The position numbers were made by a program, and so were the translations under genes. From the NCBI RefSeq assembly GCF_023074055.1, contig NZ_JADPKR010000013.1, positions 592,332 through 656,331 on the forward strand: 64,000 nucleotides of DNA, in the 5' to 3' direction. Source of the stretch: Bradyrhizobium sp. 141 (GTDB lineage Bacteria; Pseudomonadota; Alphaproteobacteria; Rhizobiales; Xanthobacteraceae). The notes beneath the pieces were generated by a model. The model saw only the letters and a program-made list of their open reading frames with translations. It had not been told where the DNA came from and did no database searches. Numbering within the stretch: the stretch's first letter is position 1; each line of letters starts with the position of its first letter. This document shows, piece after piece, positions 9,596 through 20,212 of this stretch.

Positions 9596-10282
9596 ATGGC
9601 CAAGGACACCACCGGCCGCTTGCACGTCCAGGTCAAGACCGGCGGCAAGCGCAAATTGTCGTCAAAGCTCTGGCTGGAGCGCCAGCTCAACGATCCCTAT
9701 GTCGCCAAAGCCAAGGCGGCCGGCTATCGCTCGCGCGCGGCGTTCAAGCTGCTCGAGATCGACGACAAGTTCCGGTTTCTGAAGTCCGGCATGGCCGTGG
9801 TCGACCTCGGCGCGGCTCCCGGCGGCTGGAGCCAGATCGCCGCCAAGCGCGTCGGCTCCGCGGAGGGCAAGGGCAAGGTCGTCGCGATCGATCTGCTCGA
9901 GATGCCCGAGATTCCCGGCGTCGATTTCGCGCAGCTGGATTTCATGGAGAATGACGCGCCCGCGAAGCTGACCGCGATGCTCGGCGGCGGCGCCGACATC
10001 GTGATGTCCGACATGGCCGCCAACACCACCGGCCACCGCAAGACCGACCAGCTCCGCATCGTCGGCCTGGTCGAAACGGCGGCAGCCTTTGCCTGCGACG
10101 TGCTCAAGCCCGGCGGCACGTTTTTGGCAAAAACGTTCCAGAGCGGCGCCGATGCCGATCTGCTCGCCCAGCTCAAGCGCGACTTCGCCACCGTGCGCCA
10201 CGTCAAGCCCGCCGCGAGCCGGCAGGATTCTTCGGAGCGCTACGTGCTGGCGACGGGATTTCGGGGCGGGGCGCAGGAGTAG
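9596..10282 (+). CDS. rlmE: 23S rRNA (uridine2552-2'-O)-methyltransferase RlmE
   Basis: 228 residues of the FtsJ/RrmJ family. [14 protein letters not shown] carries the first catalytic Lys, [13 protein letters not shown] is the SAM-binding motif I, and SDMAANTTG supplies the catalytic Asp. [11 protein letters not shown] carries the second Lys and [11 protein letters not shown] the final Glu, completing the K-D-K-E tetrad. It methylates U2552 of 23S rRNA on the 50S subunit during late assembly. It is translationally close-coupled to the Ppx/GppA gene. Confidence 0.95.
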   Translation: MAKDTTGRLHVQVKTGGKRKLSSKLWLERQLNDPYVAKAKAAGYRSRAAFKLLEIDDKFRFLKSGMAVVDLGAAPGGWSQIAAKRVGSAEGKGKVVAIDLLEMPEIPGVDFAQLDFMENDAPAKLTAMLGGGADIVMSDMAANTTGHRKTDQLRIVGLVETAAAFACDVLKPGGTFLAKTFQSGADADLLAQLKRDFATVRHVKPAASRQDSSERYVLATGFRGGAQE

Positions 10283-10299
10283 CTACAAACTCCGTCATC

Positions 10300-10367
10300 G
10301 TAGCCCGCATGAAGCGAAGCAGAATGCGGGGCCGCTCCCGGATTTCGCTGCGCTCGATCCGGGCTAC
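10300..10367. repeat. REP-like dyad, type D copy 1 (GTAGCCCG...CGGGCTAC)
   Basis: GTAGCCCGCATG at the left and GATCCGGGCTAC at the right form an imperfect hairpin between the convergent rlmE and MFS genes. A better-conserved relative with 13-bp perfect arms lies at 27948-28051. Confidence 0.7.
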
Positions 10368-10376
10368 AGGAAATCG

Positions 10377-11867
10377 CTACCCCAGCCTTTGATCCCGCAC
10401 GTCCTGCGTATCCTCGCTCGCCGCCTTGACCGCCGCCTTCTCGGCGCCCTTGCCGGCGCCTTTGCGGCTCGCGATCTCCACGGCCTTGCGGCCGGAGATC
10501 TCGTGGCCGGCATCAGCGGGCATCTGCCAGAAGAACCAGCTCGATGCCGCCGAGGTCAGCGCGATCACGACAAAGGCCGGTGCGAACACGGTGGCGTCGA
10601 TCTCGCCGACATGGTTGAACCACATGGTCGTTTCCACGCAGGCCGCGCCGACCGCCACGCCGGCCGAGACCGCCAGCTGCTGGTTGACGCTCACGAGGGT
10701 GGTGGCGCGGCTCATCTGCGCGGTCTCGACGTCGGCATAGGCGACCGTGTTGATCGCGGTGAATTCCAGCGAGCGGAAGAAGCCGCCGACCACCAGGATC
10801 ACCATGATGATGAGCAGCGGCGTCGTCACCGTGAACAGCGCGCAGACGCCGAGGAAGAACGCGCTGACGATCGCGTTCACCGTCATCAGGTTGCGGAAGC
10901 CGAAGGTGCGGATGATGCGCGCGGCCAGCGTCTTCATGCCCATCGCGCCGAGCGAGGAGGCGAAGGTGACGAGGCCGGAATGGAACGGCGACAGCCCGAA
11001 GCCGATCTGCATCAGGAGCGGAAGCAGGAACGGCAGCGCGCCGATGCCGAGCCGGAACATGAAGCCGCCAAACACGGCTGCGCGCAGTGTCGGCAGGTTC
11101 AGGAGCGAGAAGTCGAGCACTGGCGAGCCCGTGCGCCGGGCGTGCAGGACATACAGCGTCATCGCAATCGCGCCACCCACGACCAGGGCGGCGACCGTGC
11201 TCCACGGCAGCAGGTTCAGTCCGGCAACAGAGAGTCCGAATGCGATGCCGGCAAGCCCGATCCCCGCGAGCACCATGCCGTAGAGATCGAACGGCTCCTG
11301 AGTCTCGCTCTTGATGGGATCGATGAAGCGCAGCGCCATGAAGATGCCGAGCAGCCCGATCGGGATGTTGATCAGGAAGATCCAGTGCCAGGAGGCGTAG
11401 GTGGTGATGAAGCCGCCGAGCGGCGGGCCGATCACCGGGCCGATCAGGGCAGGGACCGTCACCCAGGCCATCGCATTGACCAACGCGCTCTTGTCGACCG
11501 AGCGCAGCAGCACGAGGCGCCCGACCGGCGTCATCATGGCGCCGCCCATGCCCTGCAGGATGCGCGCGAACACGAAATCGGTAACCGAGGACGACAGCGC
11601 ACAGCCAACCGAGCCGACCATGAACACCCCGACCGCAATCGCAAACACCATCCGCGCGCCGAACCGGTCGGCGGTCCAGCCGCTCGCCGGGATGAACACC
11701 GCGAGCGACAGCAGATAGGAGGTGATCGCGAGCTTGAGGGTCAGCGGACTTGTGCCGATGTCAGCCGCGATCGCCGGCAGCGAGGTGGCGATCACCGTCG
11801 AGTCCATGTTCTCCATGAAGAGAGCAGTGGCCACGATCAGCGGAATGATGCGTTGCTTGTCGACCAT
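10377..11867 (-). CDS. MFS drug-efflux transporter, DHA2 (EmrB/QacA) type
   Basis: 496 residues from MVDKQRIIP, with about 13-14 hydrophobic segments. FMENMDSTVIATSLPAIA is the D1 motif of the DHA2 proton antiporters. GWTADRFGARMVF is motif A, RILQGMGGAMMTPVGR is motif B, and the GPVIGPPLGGFI stretch is the antiporter motif C. It should export toxic organic compounds across the inner membrane in exchange for protons. The open frame extends to 11957, but the family N-terminus fits the start used here. No partner membrane-fusion protein lies next to it. Confidence 0.88.
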   Translation of the reverse strand: MVDKQRIIPLIVATALFMENMDSTVIATSLPAIAADIGTSPLTLKLAITSYLLSLAVFIPASGWTADRFGARMVFAIAVGVFMVGSVGCALSSSVTDFVFARILQGMGGAMMTPVGRLVLLRSVDKSALVNAMAWVTVPALIGPVIGPPLGGFITTYASWHWIFLINIPIGLLGIFMALRFIDPIKSETQEPFDLYGMVLAGIGLAGIAFGLSVAGLNLLPWSTVAALVVGGAIAMTLYVLHARRTGSPVLDFSLLNLPTLRAAVFGGFMFRLGIGALPFLLPLLMQIGFGLSPFHSGLVTFASSLGAMGMKTLAARIIRTFGFRNLMTVNAIVSAFFLGVCALFTVTTPLLIIMVILVVGGFFRSLEFTAINTVAYADVETAQMSRATTLVSVNQQLAVSAGVAVGAACVETTMWFNHVGEIDATVFAPAFVVIALTSAASSWFFWQMPADAGHEISGRKAVEIASRKGAGKGAEKAAVKAASEDTQDVRDQRLG

Positions 11868-13787
<1,920 letters not shown>

Positions 13788-13813
13788 TCGCCGGTCGCGC
13801 TTTCAGCGCCGGT

Positions 13814-13954
13814 CTCGTGCCCCGGACGCAGCGCAGCGCTTCTTCAGCGGTGCGCTGCAGAGCCGGGGCCCATCGCTCGACTGGAGTGCGTGTTGCTTTC
13901 TGGGTCCCGGCTCTGCGCAGCAGCGCAAGAGCGCTGCAGCGCGTCCGGGACACG
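13814..13954. repeat. Long dispersed repeat, type F copy 1
   Basis: About 141 bp beginning CTCGTGCCCCGGACGC and ending GCGTCCGGGACACG, with internal AGAGCCGGGGCCCA and TGGGTCCCGGCTCT arms that pair. A close relative, about 139 bp, lies at 46503-46641. It follows guaB and precedes the CurA-like gene. Confidence 0.85.
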
Positions 13955-14060
13955 GGAGATGCGCATGACGAAACGCCATCACGCTCCTCCGCTTTTGTAT
14001 TGACGCAGCTACCTCCCTCCGCTTCCGTCCACGTCGAAAGACAATCAGGAGGAAGCCATC

Positions 14061-15083
14061 ATGTCCCAAGCAAAACGCATCGTTCTCGCCGCGCGTCCCG
14101 TCGGCGAACCCAAGCCATCCGATTTCCGTATCGAGGAATTCGCAGTGCCGACGCCTGCGGCAGATGAAGTCCTGCTGCGCACGATCTGGCTGTCGCTCGA
14201 TCCCTATATGCGCGGGCGCATGAGCGATGGCCCGTCCTACGCGGCTCCGGTGCCGATCGGCGGGGTGATGGAAGGCGAGGCGGTCAGCGAGGTCGCGGCG
14301 TCCAACAATCCCGACTTCGCCAAGGGCGACATCGTGCGCATCCGCTCCGGCTGGCAGACGCACGCGATCTCGAACGGCAAGGGCCTGGCCAAGGTCGATC
14401 CCAAGCTCGGGCCGATCTCGACCTCGGTCGGCGTGCTCGGCATGCCCGGCATGACCGCGTATACGGGCCTGCTCGACATCGGCAAGCCGCAAGCCGGCGA
14501 GACCGTCGTCGTTGCCGGTGCCTCCGGCGCGGTCGGCTCGGCCGTCGGCCAGATCGCGAGGATCAAGGGCGCGCGTGCAGTTGGAATCGCCGGCGGCAAG
14601 GACAAGTGCAACTACGTGGTGCGGGAGCTCGGCTTCGATGCCTGTATCGATCATCGCGACCCTGATCTCGCCGCGAAGCTGAAAGATGCCTGCCCGAAGG
14701 GCATCGACGTCTATTTCGAGAATGTCGGCGGCGCCGTGTTCGAGGCGGTGTTCCCGCTGCTCAACCCGTTTGCCCGCGTGCCGGTCTGCGGCCTGATCGC
14801 GCACTACAACGACACCGAGGCCAAGCCGCCGAAATGGGCCGCCAGCATGATGCGCGCGACGCTGACCAAGCGGCTGACCTTCCGCGGCTTCATCGTCTCT
14901 GATTTCGCCAGCCGCCACGGCGACTTCCTGCGCGACATGTCCACCTGGGTCCGCGACGGCAAGGTCAAGTACAAGGAGTTCGTCACCGAGGGCCTGGAGA
15001 GCGCACCCGGCGCCTTCATGGGGCTGCTGAAGGGCGCTAATTTCGGCAAGCAGCTGGTCCGGGTCGGGCAGGACAAGGCCTGA
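14061..15083 (+). CDS. NADP-dependent oxidoreductase, CurA/LTB4DH-type MDR
   Basis: 340 residues of the zinc-independent medium-chain dehydrogenase/reductase family related to curcumin reductase CurA and leukotriene B4 12-hydroxydehydrogenase. LDPYMRGRMSD marks the N-terminal substrate domain. MPGMTAYTGL and VVAGASGAVGSAVGQIA form the cofactor domain with its Gly-rich NADP loop, and YFENVGG is typical of the group. It likely reduces the double bond of alpha,beta-unsaturated carbonyls. A canonical AGGAGG precedes the ATG by 7 nt. No operon partner is evident. Confidence 0.9.
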   Translation: MSQAKRIVLAARPVGEPKPSDFRIEEFAVPTPAADEVLLRTIWLSLDPYMRGRMSDGPSYAAPVPIGGVMEGEAVSEVAASNNPDFAKGDIVRIRSGWQTHAISNGKGLAKVDPKLGPISTSVGVLGMPGMTAYTGLLDIGKPQAGETVVVAGASGAVGSAVGQIARIKGARAVGIAGGKDKCNYVVRELGFDACIDHRDPDLAAKLKDACPKGIDVYFENVGGAVFEAVFPLLNPFARVPVCGLIAHYNDTEAKPPKWAASMMRATLTKRLTFRGFIVSDFASRHGDFLRDMSTWVRDGKVKYKEFVTEGLESAPGAFMGLLKGANFGKQLVRVGQDKA

Positions 15084-15236
15084 CCTGCCGCGTCCGCCCC
15101 AAGGGAGGGGGCGGGCATGGTTAACAAAGAGTGACCGATCGGCCACACCTGTTCCGCAAAAACCGCAGGTGTGACCGTCGGTTCATTGACCCCAAGCCGA
15201 AGACGTTGAATCATCGCGCATATTTCAGGTGTTGCG

Positions 15237-15536
15237 ATGTTAGAGATCAGTGTTTTCTGCGTTATCCTGCTTGCCGCTGGCTATTGGCTGGCCATGTTCG
15301 TCATGGGCCGCCATGACGACGTCATCCATGGCAAGTTCGTCCATGTCGATGAGCAGGGCGATTTGACCCGTCCCTCGATGCCGGCACCGCCCCCGCCGTT
15401 CCCAAAGCGCCCGGTCAAGGCCGCGCAGCCTGCCAGGCATCCGCCTGCGAATAATCTGGCGGCCAAGCCGGTGAACAGCGAGGCGCTGCAATCCTTGCTC
15501 GCCGCAATCCAGCAGGACCTCAAGAGCGTCGCCTGA
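15237..15536 (+). CDS. Small single-span membrane protein with proline-rich tail
   Basis: 99 residues of unknown function. Residues 2-24 form one transmembrane helix (ISVFCVILLAAGYWLAMFVM). A charged segment then leads into a Pro/Ala/Lys-rich linker (PAPPPPFPKRPVK) and a short C-terminal amphipathic stretch (SEALQSLLAAIQQDLKSVA). This suggests a membrane anchor with an extended arm. CAGGTG near the start is a fair ribosome site. It is convergent with the phosphoesterase gene 13 bp away. Confidence 0.7.
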   Translation: MLEISVFCVILLAAGYWLAMFVMGRHDDVIHGKFVHVDEQGDLTRPSMPAPPPPFPKRPVKAAQPARHPPANNLAAKPVNSEALQSLLAAIQQDLKSVA

Positions 15537-15549
15537 GCCGCCAGGTGCG

Positions 15550-16392
15550 TTAGTGCTCGCCGCCCATCTGGGCGAGGAGTTCCTCGACGTCGACATCGAC
15601 CTGGCCCGCCGCCCTGACGTGGCGAACCTCGAAACTGTCGGGTCGGAAGCGATATTCGACCAGGCCGACTTCCTTGATCGCGATCCGGTCTTGGCGCTGA
15701 TCGTTGATGACGAAGCCGGCCGATGGCGCCCAGACATGGCGGGTGCGGCGCCAGGTGAAATCGCGCCGCTGGTGCACGTGGCCGCTGGCGATGAGCCGCA
15801 GATCGACATGCGCGAACATCTCGATCAGCCGGGCCCGCGCCGGCTGCGGCACGTAGCGGATCGAGGTCTCCGGCGTCTCGGGGTCGTTGGGCAGGTTGAG
15901 AAACACAGGCTTGTGCAGGAACAGCGCGACCGGCCTGCCGTTCGTATGCGCAATCTCGGAAGCCAGCCAGTCGAACTGTTCGGCCTCGAAGGCAAGCCCT
16001 GAATTCATCACCAGCGTATTGAGGCCGATGAAGCGCCAGCCGGCGGCCTCGAACGCCCAATGATCTTCGCCGATGATGTCGCAGAATTGCCGGCGATGCG
16101 CTTCGGTGACCGGCGGCTTTGGTGCCGGCCCGATCGCGGTCGGATTGTCGCCGATGTCGTGATTGCCGGGGAGGTAGCGGCACGCGACGGGCAGAGCGTC
16201 GTGCAGGCCCTTTGCAAAGACGACGTCATCGCGGCCGGTCGGCCCGTCGAAGGAGACGTCGCCGCTATTGATGACAAGGTCGGGCCTGTCAGCATCGATG
16301 TGCTCGCAAACGCGATGGAAGTTGGCGACCAGGCCGGGGAAGCGCCGGCCGAGATGGGTGTCGGAAATCTGAGTCAGGCGAAATTCGGACAT
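15550..16392 (-). CDS. Calcineurin-like metallophosphoesterase
   Basis: 280 residues from MSEFRLTQISDTHLG. The dimetal site motifs appear in order: ISDTHLG (D, H), NSGDVSFDG (GD), LPGNHDIG (GNHD) and ASGHVHQR (GHxH). The length and arrangement resemble CpdA/Icc-type phosphodiesterases, but cyclic AMP as substrate cannot be claimed. The frame extends to 16458, but this ATG directly precedes the first conserved strand. It lies downstream of the 16462-17076 membrane gene on the same strand and may share its transcript. Confidence 0.85.
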   Translation of the reverse strand: MSEFRLTQISDTHLGRRFPGLVANFHRVCEHIDADRPDLVINSGDVSFDGPTGRDDVVFAKGLHDALPVACRYLPGNHDIGDNPTAIGPAPKPPVTEAHRRQFCDIIGEDHWAFEAAGWRFIGLNTLVMNSGLAFEAEQFDWLASEIAHTNGRPVALFLHKPVFLNLPNDPETPETSIRYVPQPARARLIEMFAHVDLRLIASGHVHQRRDFTWRRTRHVWAPSAGFVINDQRQDRIAIKEVGLVEYRFRPDSFEVRHVRAAGQVDVDVEELLAQMGGEH

Positions 16393-16461
16393 GCGATCAT
16401 CGTACCCGTTGTCGCGCGTCGGAACGATGACGGCGCGGGCATGGATCGCAACGAACAAAGT

Positions 16462-17076
16462 TTAAAGCACGCGGTAGCGGATCGTGTAGGCGTCCTGCGG
16501 CGCCACGGAGCCGGCGCGCGGCGAGGCGATGCGGTCGGCGAGGTGCCAGGGACCGAACTCAACGGAGCGATGCGGCTCGGCAGGCAGACGGAGACGGAAC
16601 TCGAAAATGCCCTTGCCGGGCAGGTTCACGACCAGCACGCGGTCCGCGGTGCGGTGGTTGAGCGCGACCGCGCCGCGCAGCATCGTGCGGCCGTCGGAGA
16701 GGTCGCGCACGCCGTCGACCAGCGCCAGCGTCTGGTTGCGGTCGGTGTGCAGTTCGATCTGGGTGTCGGTCGCCGCCGTCAGCATCTCCCGGGGCATGCG
16801 GATCTCGAACTCGACCGCGGGCTTGGAGGGATTGAGGCCGAGATAGGCGAGGGCGGCGTGGCGCATGTCGTAGGCAGCAAAGGCGAACAGGGCGACCGCG
16901 GCGAGCGTCGCAAGGCCATGCCTGGCAACGTCCCGCCAGGTCCGGTAGCTCAGGCGGAAGTACACCGTCATCGCCAGCGCGACCGCGAGCGCCACCGCGA
17001 TACCTGATAGCGCCGACATCAGGATACCGAGCCGGCCGTCGGCGGATTCGGTCCAAAGGCTGGTCAGGGTGGTCAT
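16462..17076 (-). CDS. Membrane protein of unknown function
   Basis: 204 residues, not recognised as a named family. Two hydrophobic helices lie at about residues 15-40 (GILMSALSGIAVALAVALAM) and 54-72 (GLATLAAVALFAFAAYDM). A hydrophilic C-terminal domain of about 130 residues follows, rich in short beta-type stretches and probably periplasmic. It lies upstream of the phosphoesterase on the same strand and is divergent from the MAPEG gene. Confidence 0.7.
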   Translation of the reverse strand: MTTLTSLWTESADGRLGILMSALSGIAVALAVALAMTVYFRLSYRTWRDVARHGLATLAAVALFAFAAYDMRHAALAYLGLNPSKPAVEFEIRMPREMLTAATDTQIELHTDRNQTLALVDGVRDLSDGRTMLRGAVALNHRTADRVLVVNLPGKGIFEFRLRLPAEPHRSVEFGPWHLADRIASPRAGSVAPQDAYTIRYRVL

Positions 17077-17237
17077 GGCGCCATCTCGCCTCGGGGCCCC
17101 CGAAAGGGGGCGAAATCGCTTTAACTATCGGTGGTTGGTCGCAAGACCGGGAAGGCCGGTTCAACTGGTTGATTGTCAGGACGAGGAGCGGCGGCTAATG
17201 GACGGTCCGGCGGCCTCCGCCGGATGGGAAAGCTCAG

Positions 17238-17660
17238 ATGTCCGTTCAAATGGTCTTGCTGCCGGTCTTCGTCCAGATCGGGCTCACCTTCGCGCTTCTG
17301 ATCGGCATGGTCTTCGCGCGCCGCAAGACGCTGGTCGCGGGCGAGACGAAAATCCGCGACATCGCGCTCGGCGAGCCCAACTGGCCCAAGGGCGCCACAC
17401 AAATCGCCAATTGCTACCGCAACCAGTTCGAGCTGCCGGTGCTGTTCTACGTCCTGATCGCGCTGGCCTTGCCCTTGCGCCGCGCCGATCTCTTCATCGT
17501 GCTGATGTCCTGGGTGTTCGTGGTGACGCGCTTTGCCCATGCCGGGGTCTTCGTCTCCTCGAACGATCTCGGCCGGCGCTCCATGGTCTGGCTCGCCGGC
17601 GTGCTCGTGCTGCTGGCGATGTGGATCTACTTCGCCTTGAAGCTCTTGTTGCTGATCTAG
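17238..17660 (+). CDS. MAPEG family membrane protein
   Basis: 140 residues with four hydrophobic helices, the right size for the MAPEG family (membrane-associated proteins in eicosanoid and glutathione metabolism). ANCYRNQFELPVLFY between helices 1 and 2 matches the family pattern with its Asn-Gln-x-Glu cluster, and RFAHAGVF the region near helix 3. Bacterial members have glutathione-dependent transferase or peroxidase activity in some cases; none can be assigned here. It starts 36 bp before the RsmB-type gene on the same strand, probably one transcript. Confidence 0.85.
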   Translation: MSVQMVLLPVFVQIGLTFALLIGMVFARRKTLVAGETKIRDIALGEPNWPKGATQIANCYRNQFELPVLFYVLIALALPLRRADLFIVLMSWVFVVTRFAHAGVFVSSNDLGRRSMVWLAGVLVLLAMWIYFALKLLLLI

Positions 17661-17696
17661 GCGCTTGCCCGCCAATGCTGATCTGAAAGATTGAGA

Positions 17697-18995
17697 ATGA
17701 CCCCCGCTGCCCGGCTGTCCGCAGCCATGGAACTCATCGATACCATCGAGAAAGACCGCGTGCCCGCGGCCAAGGCGCTGAAGGAGTGGGGCACCGCGCA
17801 CCGCTTTGCCGGTTCCGGCGACCGCGCCGCCATCGCCGGCCTCGTCTGGGACGTGCTGCGCCGCTACGCCTCGAGCGCGTTCCTGATGGATTCCGACACC
17901 GCGCGTGCCAGGCTGATCGGCATGCTCCGGCTGGAGCGCAACATGGACACGGCGACGATGGGCGCGTTGTTCGACGGCAGCCGCTTTGCGCCGGCGCCGC
18001 TGAGCGAGGCCGAGGAGGGCGCGCTCGCCTCGCGCTCCCTCGCGGATGCGCCTGCCGCGATCGCCGGCGACTATCCCGAATGGCTGGATCCGCACCTTGC
18101 AAAAGTGTTCGGCGAGGACCGTGCGGCGGAAGCGGCCGCGATGGCGAGCCGGGCGCCGCTCGACCTGCGCGTCAACACGCTAAAATTCAATCGCGACAAG
18201 GCAATGCAGTCGCTTGCTCATCTTCATGCGAAACCGACGCCTTGGTCCGCAACGGGCCTGCGCATCGAGCTTTCGGCCGACGCGCGCAACCCCGGCATCC
18301 AGGCCGAGGAGGATTTCATCAAGGGCGGAATTGAAGTGCAGGATGAGGGATCGCAGCTCGCGGCCCAACTCACCGCGGCAAAACCCGGCGAGCAGGTGAT
18401 CGACCTCTGCGCGGGCGCGGGCGGCAAGACGCTGGCGCTCGCCGCCTTGATGCAGGGCAAGGGCCGGTTGATCGCGACCGACAGCGACAAACGCCAGCTC
18501 GCGCCGATCCACGAACGGCTGTCGCGCGCCGGCGTCCACAACGCCGATGTCCGCACGCCCAAGGGCGAGGCCGATCCGCTGGCCGACATCCGCGGCACCG
18601 CCGACCTCGTCGTGATCGATGCGCCCTGCACGGGAACCGGAACATGGCGCCGCAATCCCGACGCCAAATGGCGCATGCGCCCGGGTGCGCTGGAGATCCG
18701 CCTGCGCGATCAGGCCGAGGTGCTGGAGCGCGCGGTGCCGCTGGTGAAGGCGGGCGGCCGCATCGCCTACATCACCTGCTCGGTGCTATCAGAGGAGAAC
18801 GGCGAGCAGGTGAGGGCCTTCGTCGCGCGCCATCCCGAGTTCGCGGTCGTCCCGCCCGAGCAGACCGCGAGCGTGCTGTGGGACAAGGCGGAGGATTTTG
18901 GCGAGGCCGCGCTGCGGTCGGACGAGGGCTGGCTGTTGACGCCGCGGCGAACCGGAACGGATGGGTTCTTCGTTTCGGTGCTGCGGAAGGCGTAA
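17697..18995 (+). CDS. RsmB/NOL1/NOP2/Sun-type RNA (cytosine-5)-methyltransferase
   Basis: 432 residues from ATG 17697; an in-frame TTG at 17691 is possible. The N-terminal third is NusB-like and RNA-binding. The C-terminal SAM domain has motif I VIDLCAGAGGKTLALAA. Both cysteines of the m5C mechanism are present, in DAPCTGTGTWRRNPD (motif IV) and AYITCSVL (motif VI). The expected activity is C5 methylation of a cytosine in 16S rRNA or another structured RNA. The family often lies near guaA in related genomes, and guaA is indeed 1.7 kb away here. Confidence 0.92.
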   Translation: MTPAARLSAAMELIDTIEKDRVPAAKALKEWGTAHRFAGSGDRAAIAGLVWDVLRRYASSAFLMDSDTARARLIGMLRLERNMDTATMGALFDGSRFAPAPLSEAEEGALASRSLADAPAAIAGDYPEWLDPHLAKVFGEDRAAEAAAMASRAPLDLRVNTLKFNRDKAMQSLAHLHAKPTPWSATGLRIELSADARNPGIQAEEDFIKGGIEVQDEGSQLAAQLTAAKPGEQVIDLCAGAGGKTLALAALMQGKGRLIATDSDKRQLAPIHERLSRAGVHNADVRTPKGEADPLADIRGTADLVVIDAPCTGTGTWRRNPDAKWRMRPGALEIRLRDQAEVLERAVPLVKAGGRIAYITCSVLSEENGEQVRAFVARHPEFAVVPPEQTASVLWDKAEDFGEAALRSDEGWLLTPRRTGTDGFFVSVLRKA

Positions 18996-18999
18996 GTTC

Positions 19000-19085
19000 G
19001 TAGGGTGGGCAAAGGCGCGAAGCGCCATGCCCACCATTTGCCCGATGTTGAAAGGCGTGGGCACGCTTCGCTTTGCCCACCCTAC
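19000..19085. repeat. Palindromic repeat, type G
   Basis: Perfect 15-bp arms GTAGGGTGGGCAAAG (19000-19014) and CTTTGCCCACCCTAC (19071-19085) enclose a centre with further pairing. It lies just after the RsmB-type stop codon and before the terminator. Confidence 0.9.
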
Positions 19086-19131
19086 GGCACCGCGCCTGAC
19101 GCGACGGCCCGTTCCACACTCCCCAAAAACA

Positions 19132-19169
19132 AAAGCCCCGCGAACCGAAGCTCGCGGGGCTTTCTTTTT
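19132..19169. terminator. Bidirectional intrinsic terminator
   Basis: A 12-bp GC-rich stem AAAGCCCCGCGA/TCGCGGGGCTTT with an 8-nt loop is followed by TTTCTTTTT on the plus strand and preceded by an A-rich run on the other side. It can therefore stop transcripts from both the RsmB-type gene (plus) and the convergent cold-shock gene (minus). Confidence 0.9.
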
Positions 19170-19214
19170 CTAACGTTCTGCCGGTACGTCCGTGGTCAGA
19201 ACGCTGAGCGGGCG

Positions 19215-19424
19215 TTAGCCGACGCGGAGATTGTCAGCCGACGACTTGCCGCTGCGACGATCGGCGACGATGTCGAACGAGACCTTCTGACCCTCGTTGA
19301 GGGAGGAGAGGCCAGCGCGCTCGACGGCGCTGATGTGCACGAACACGTCCTTCTGGCCGTCGTCCGGCTGGATGAAACCATAACCCTTTTGGGTGTTGAA
19401 CCACTTCACGGTGCCCATAGCCAT
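19215..19424 (-). CDS. cspA: Cold-shock domain protein (CspA family)
   Basis: 69 residues forming a single cold-shock domain. [19 protein letters not shown] carries RNP1 (KGYGFI), and [14 protein letters not shown] carries RNP2 (VFVHI). It binds single-stranded RNA and DNA and melts mRNA secondary structure. The first of two close ATGs is chosen because AAAGGAAA lies 7-8 nt ahead. A consensus-like promoter at 19590-19618 would give a leader of about 155 nt, typical of cold-regulated csp mRNAs. A shared terminator lies downstream at 19132. Confidence 0.95.
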   Translation of the reverse strand: MAMGTVKWFNTQKGYGFIQPDDGQKDVFVHISAVERAGLSSLNEGQKVSFDIVADRRSGKSSADNLRVG

Positions 19425-19589
19425 GGGAATTTCCTTTAGTTAGTTAGAGAGAGTACGCACGTGGACCGGTACGCAGCATTGCGCCCATAGCCCTGTTCAG
19501 TCGATGTTTGGAGAAGTCATCTGAAGCGTGCGCGCCCGTCAGCAACGAAGCGAAGCGGCCCAGTCGTTCGGCCAAGTATCGATGATCAC

Positions 19590-19618
19590 AATATAGCGAG
19601 AATTTGGGGCCAGTTCAA
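19590..19618 (-). promoter_or_regulatory. Sigma70-like promoter of the cold-shock gene
   Basis: On the minus strand TTGAAC (19618-19613) and TATATT (19595-19590) are separated by exactly 17 bp. Transcription starting near 19582 would yield a long 5' leader (about 155 nt) before the csp ATG at 19424. No gene lies between them. Confidence 0.6.
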
Positions 19619-19689
19619 GGCACCACCCGTGGCCCGGGACCTCACGCGACTTTTCTATTTTGCGGTGCAAAGTAACCGTCCGGCGCATG

Positions 19690-20022
19690 TCAGTCCACGA
19701 TGAAGAGCGTGGCGCCGGTCGCGGTCGAGGACCGGTGCGCGGGGTCGCCGAAATCCGAGACCTGGTAGCTCATGCCCGCCGTGAGCTTGAATGTGCGCCC
19801 GTCACGCAGCTCGCTGTCGATCTCGCCCTTCAGCACGTAGAGCACGTGGCCGCGATCGCACCAATGGTCGGCCCGGTAGCCCGGCGAATACTCCACCACC
19901 CGCACCCGGAGATCGCCGATATTGAGCGTGCGCCACAACGCCTGGCCGCTCTCGCCAGGATGCGTGGTCGCCTCGACTTTGCTCCAGTCGGTGACGGTGA
20001 AGGGGGAAGCGGGGAGTTTCAT
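19690..20022 (-). CDS. DHCW-motif cupin protein
   Basis: 110 residues, a single small cupin barrel. The segment ADHWCDRGHVLYVLKGEI contains the variant cupin motif 1 with His, Trp, Cys and His that names this family. The second motif is weak (DFGDPAHRSSTATGATLF). The protein probably binds a metal; the substrate and reaction are unknown. It is monocistronic by position. Confidence 0.82.
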   Translation of the reverse strand: MKLPASPFTVTDWSKVEATTHPGESGQALWRTLNIGDLRVRVVEYSPGYRADHWCDRGHVLYVLKGEIDSELRDGRTFKLTAGMSYQVSDFGDPAHRSSTATGATLFIVD

Positions 20023-20115
20023 GGGGGAGTCCTTTATCAGTGCGAGCAGTGTTGTTGTTAGCGCGTGCTTGGGCCGCAGTCTCCGTCACATGGAAGCCGC
20101 GCACCCAATGTTGGA

Positions 20116-20180
20116 CCGTCATCCTTCGAGGCTCGCCCTGCGTCGCTGCGCGCCGCAGAGCTCACGCCTCAGGATGACGG
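20116..20180. repeat. Palindromic repeat, type H
   Basis: CCGTCATCCT (20116-20125) and AGGATGACGG (20171-20180) are perfect 10-bp arms, with an extra GAGGC/GCCTC pair inside. It lies between two minus-strand genes. Confidence 0.75.
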
Positions 20181-20212
20181 AACAACGGGGGCGCTGTGCA
20201 ATGGGCAGAAAA

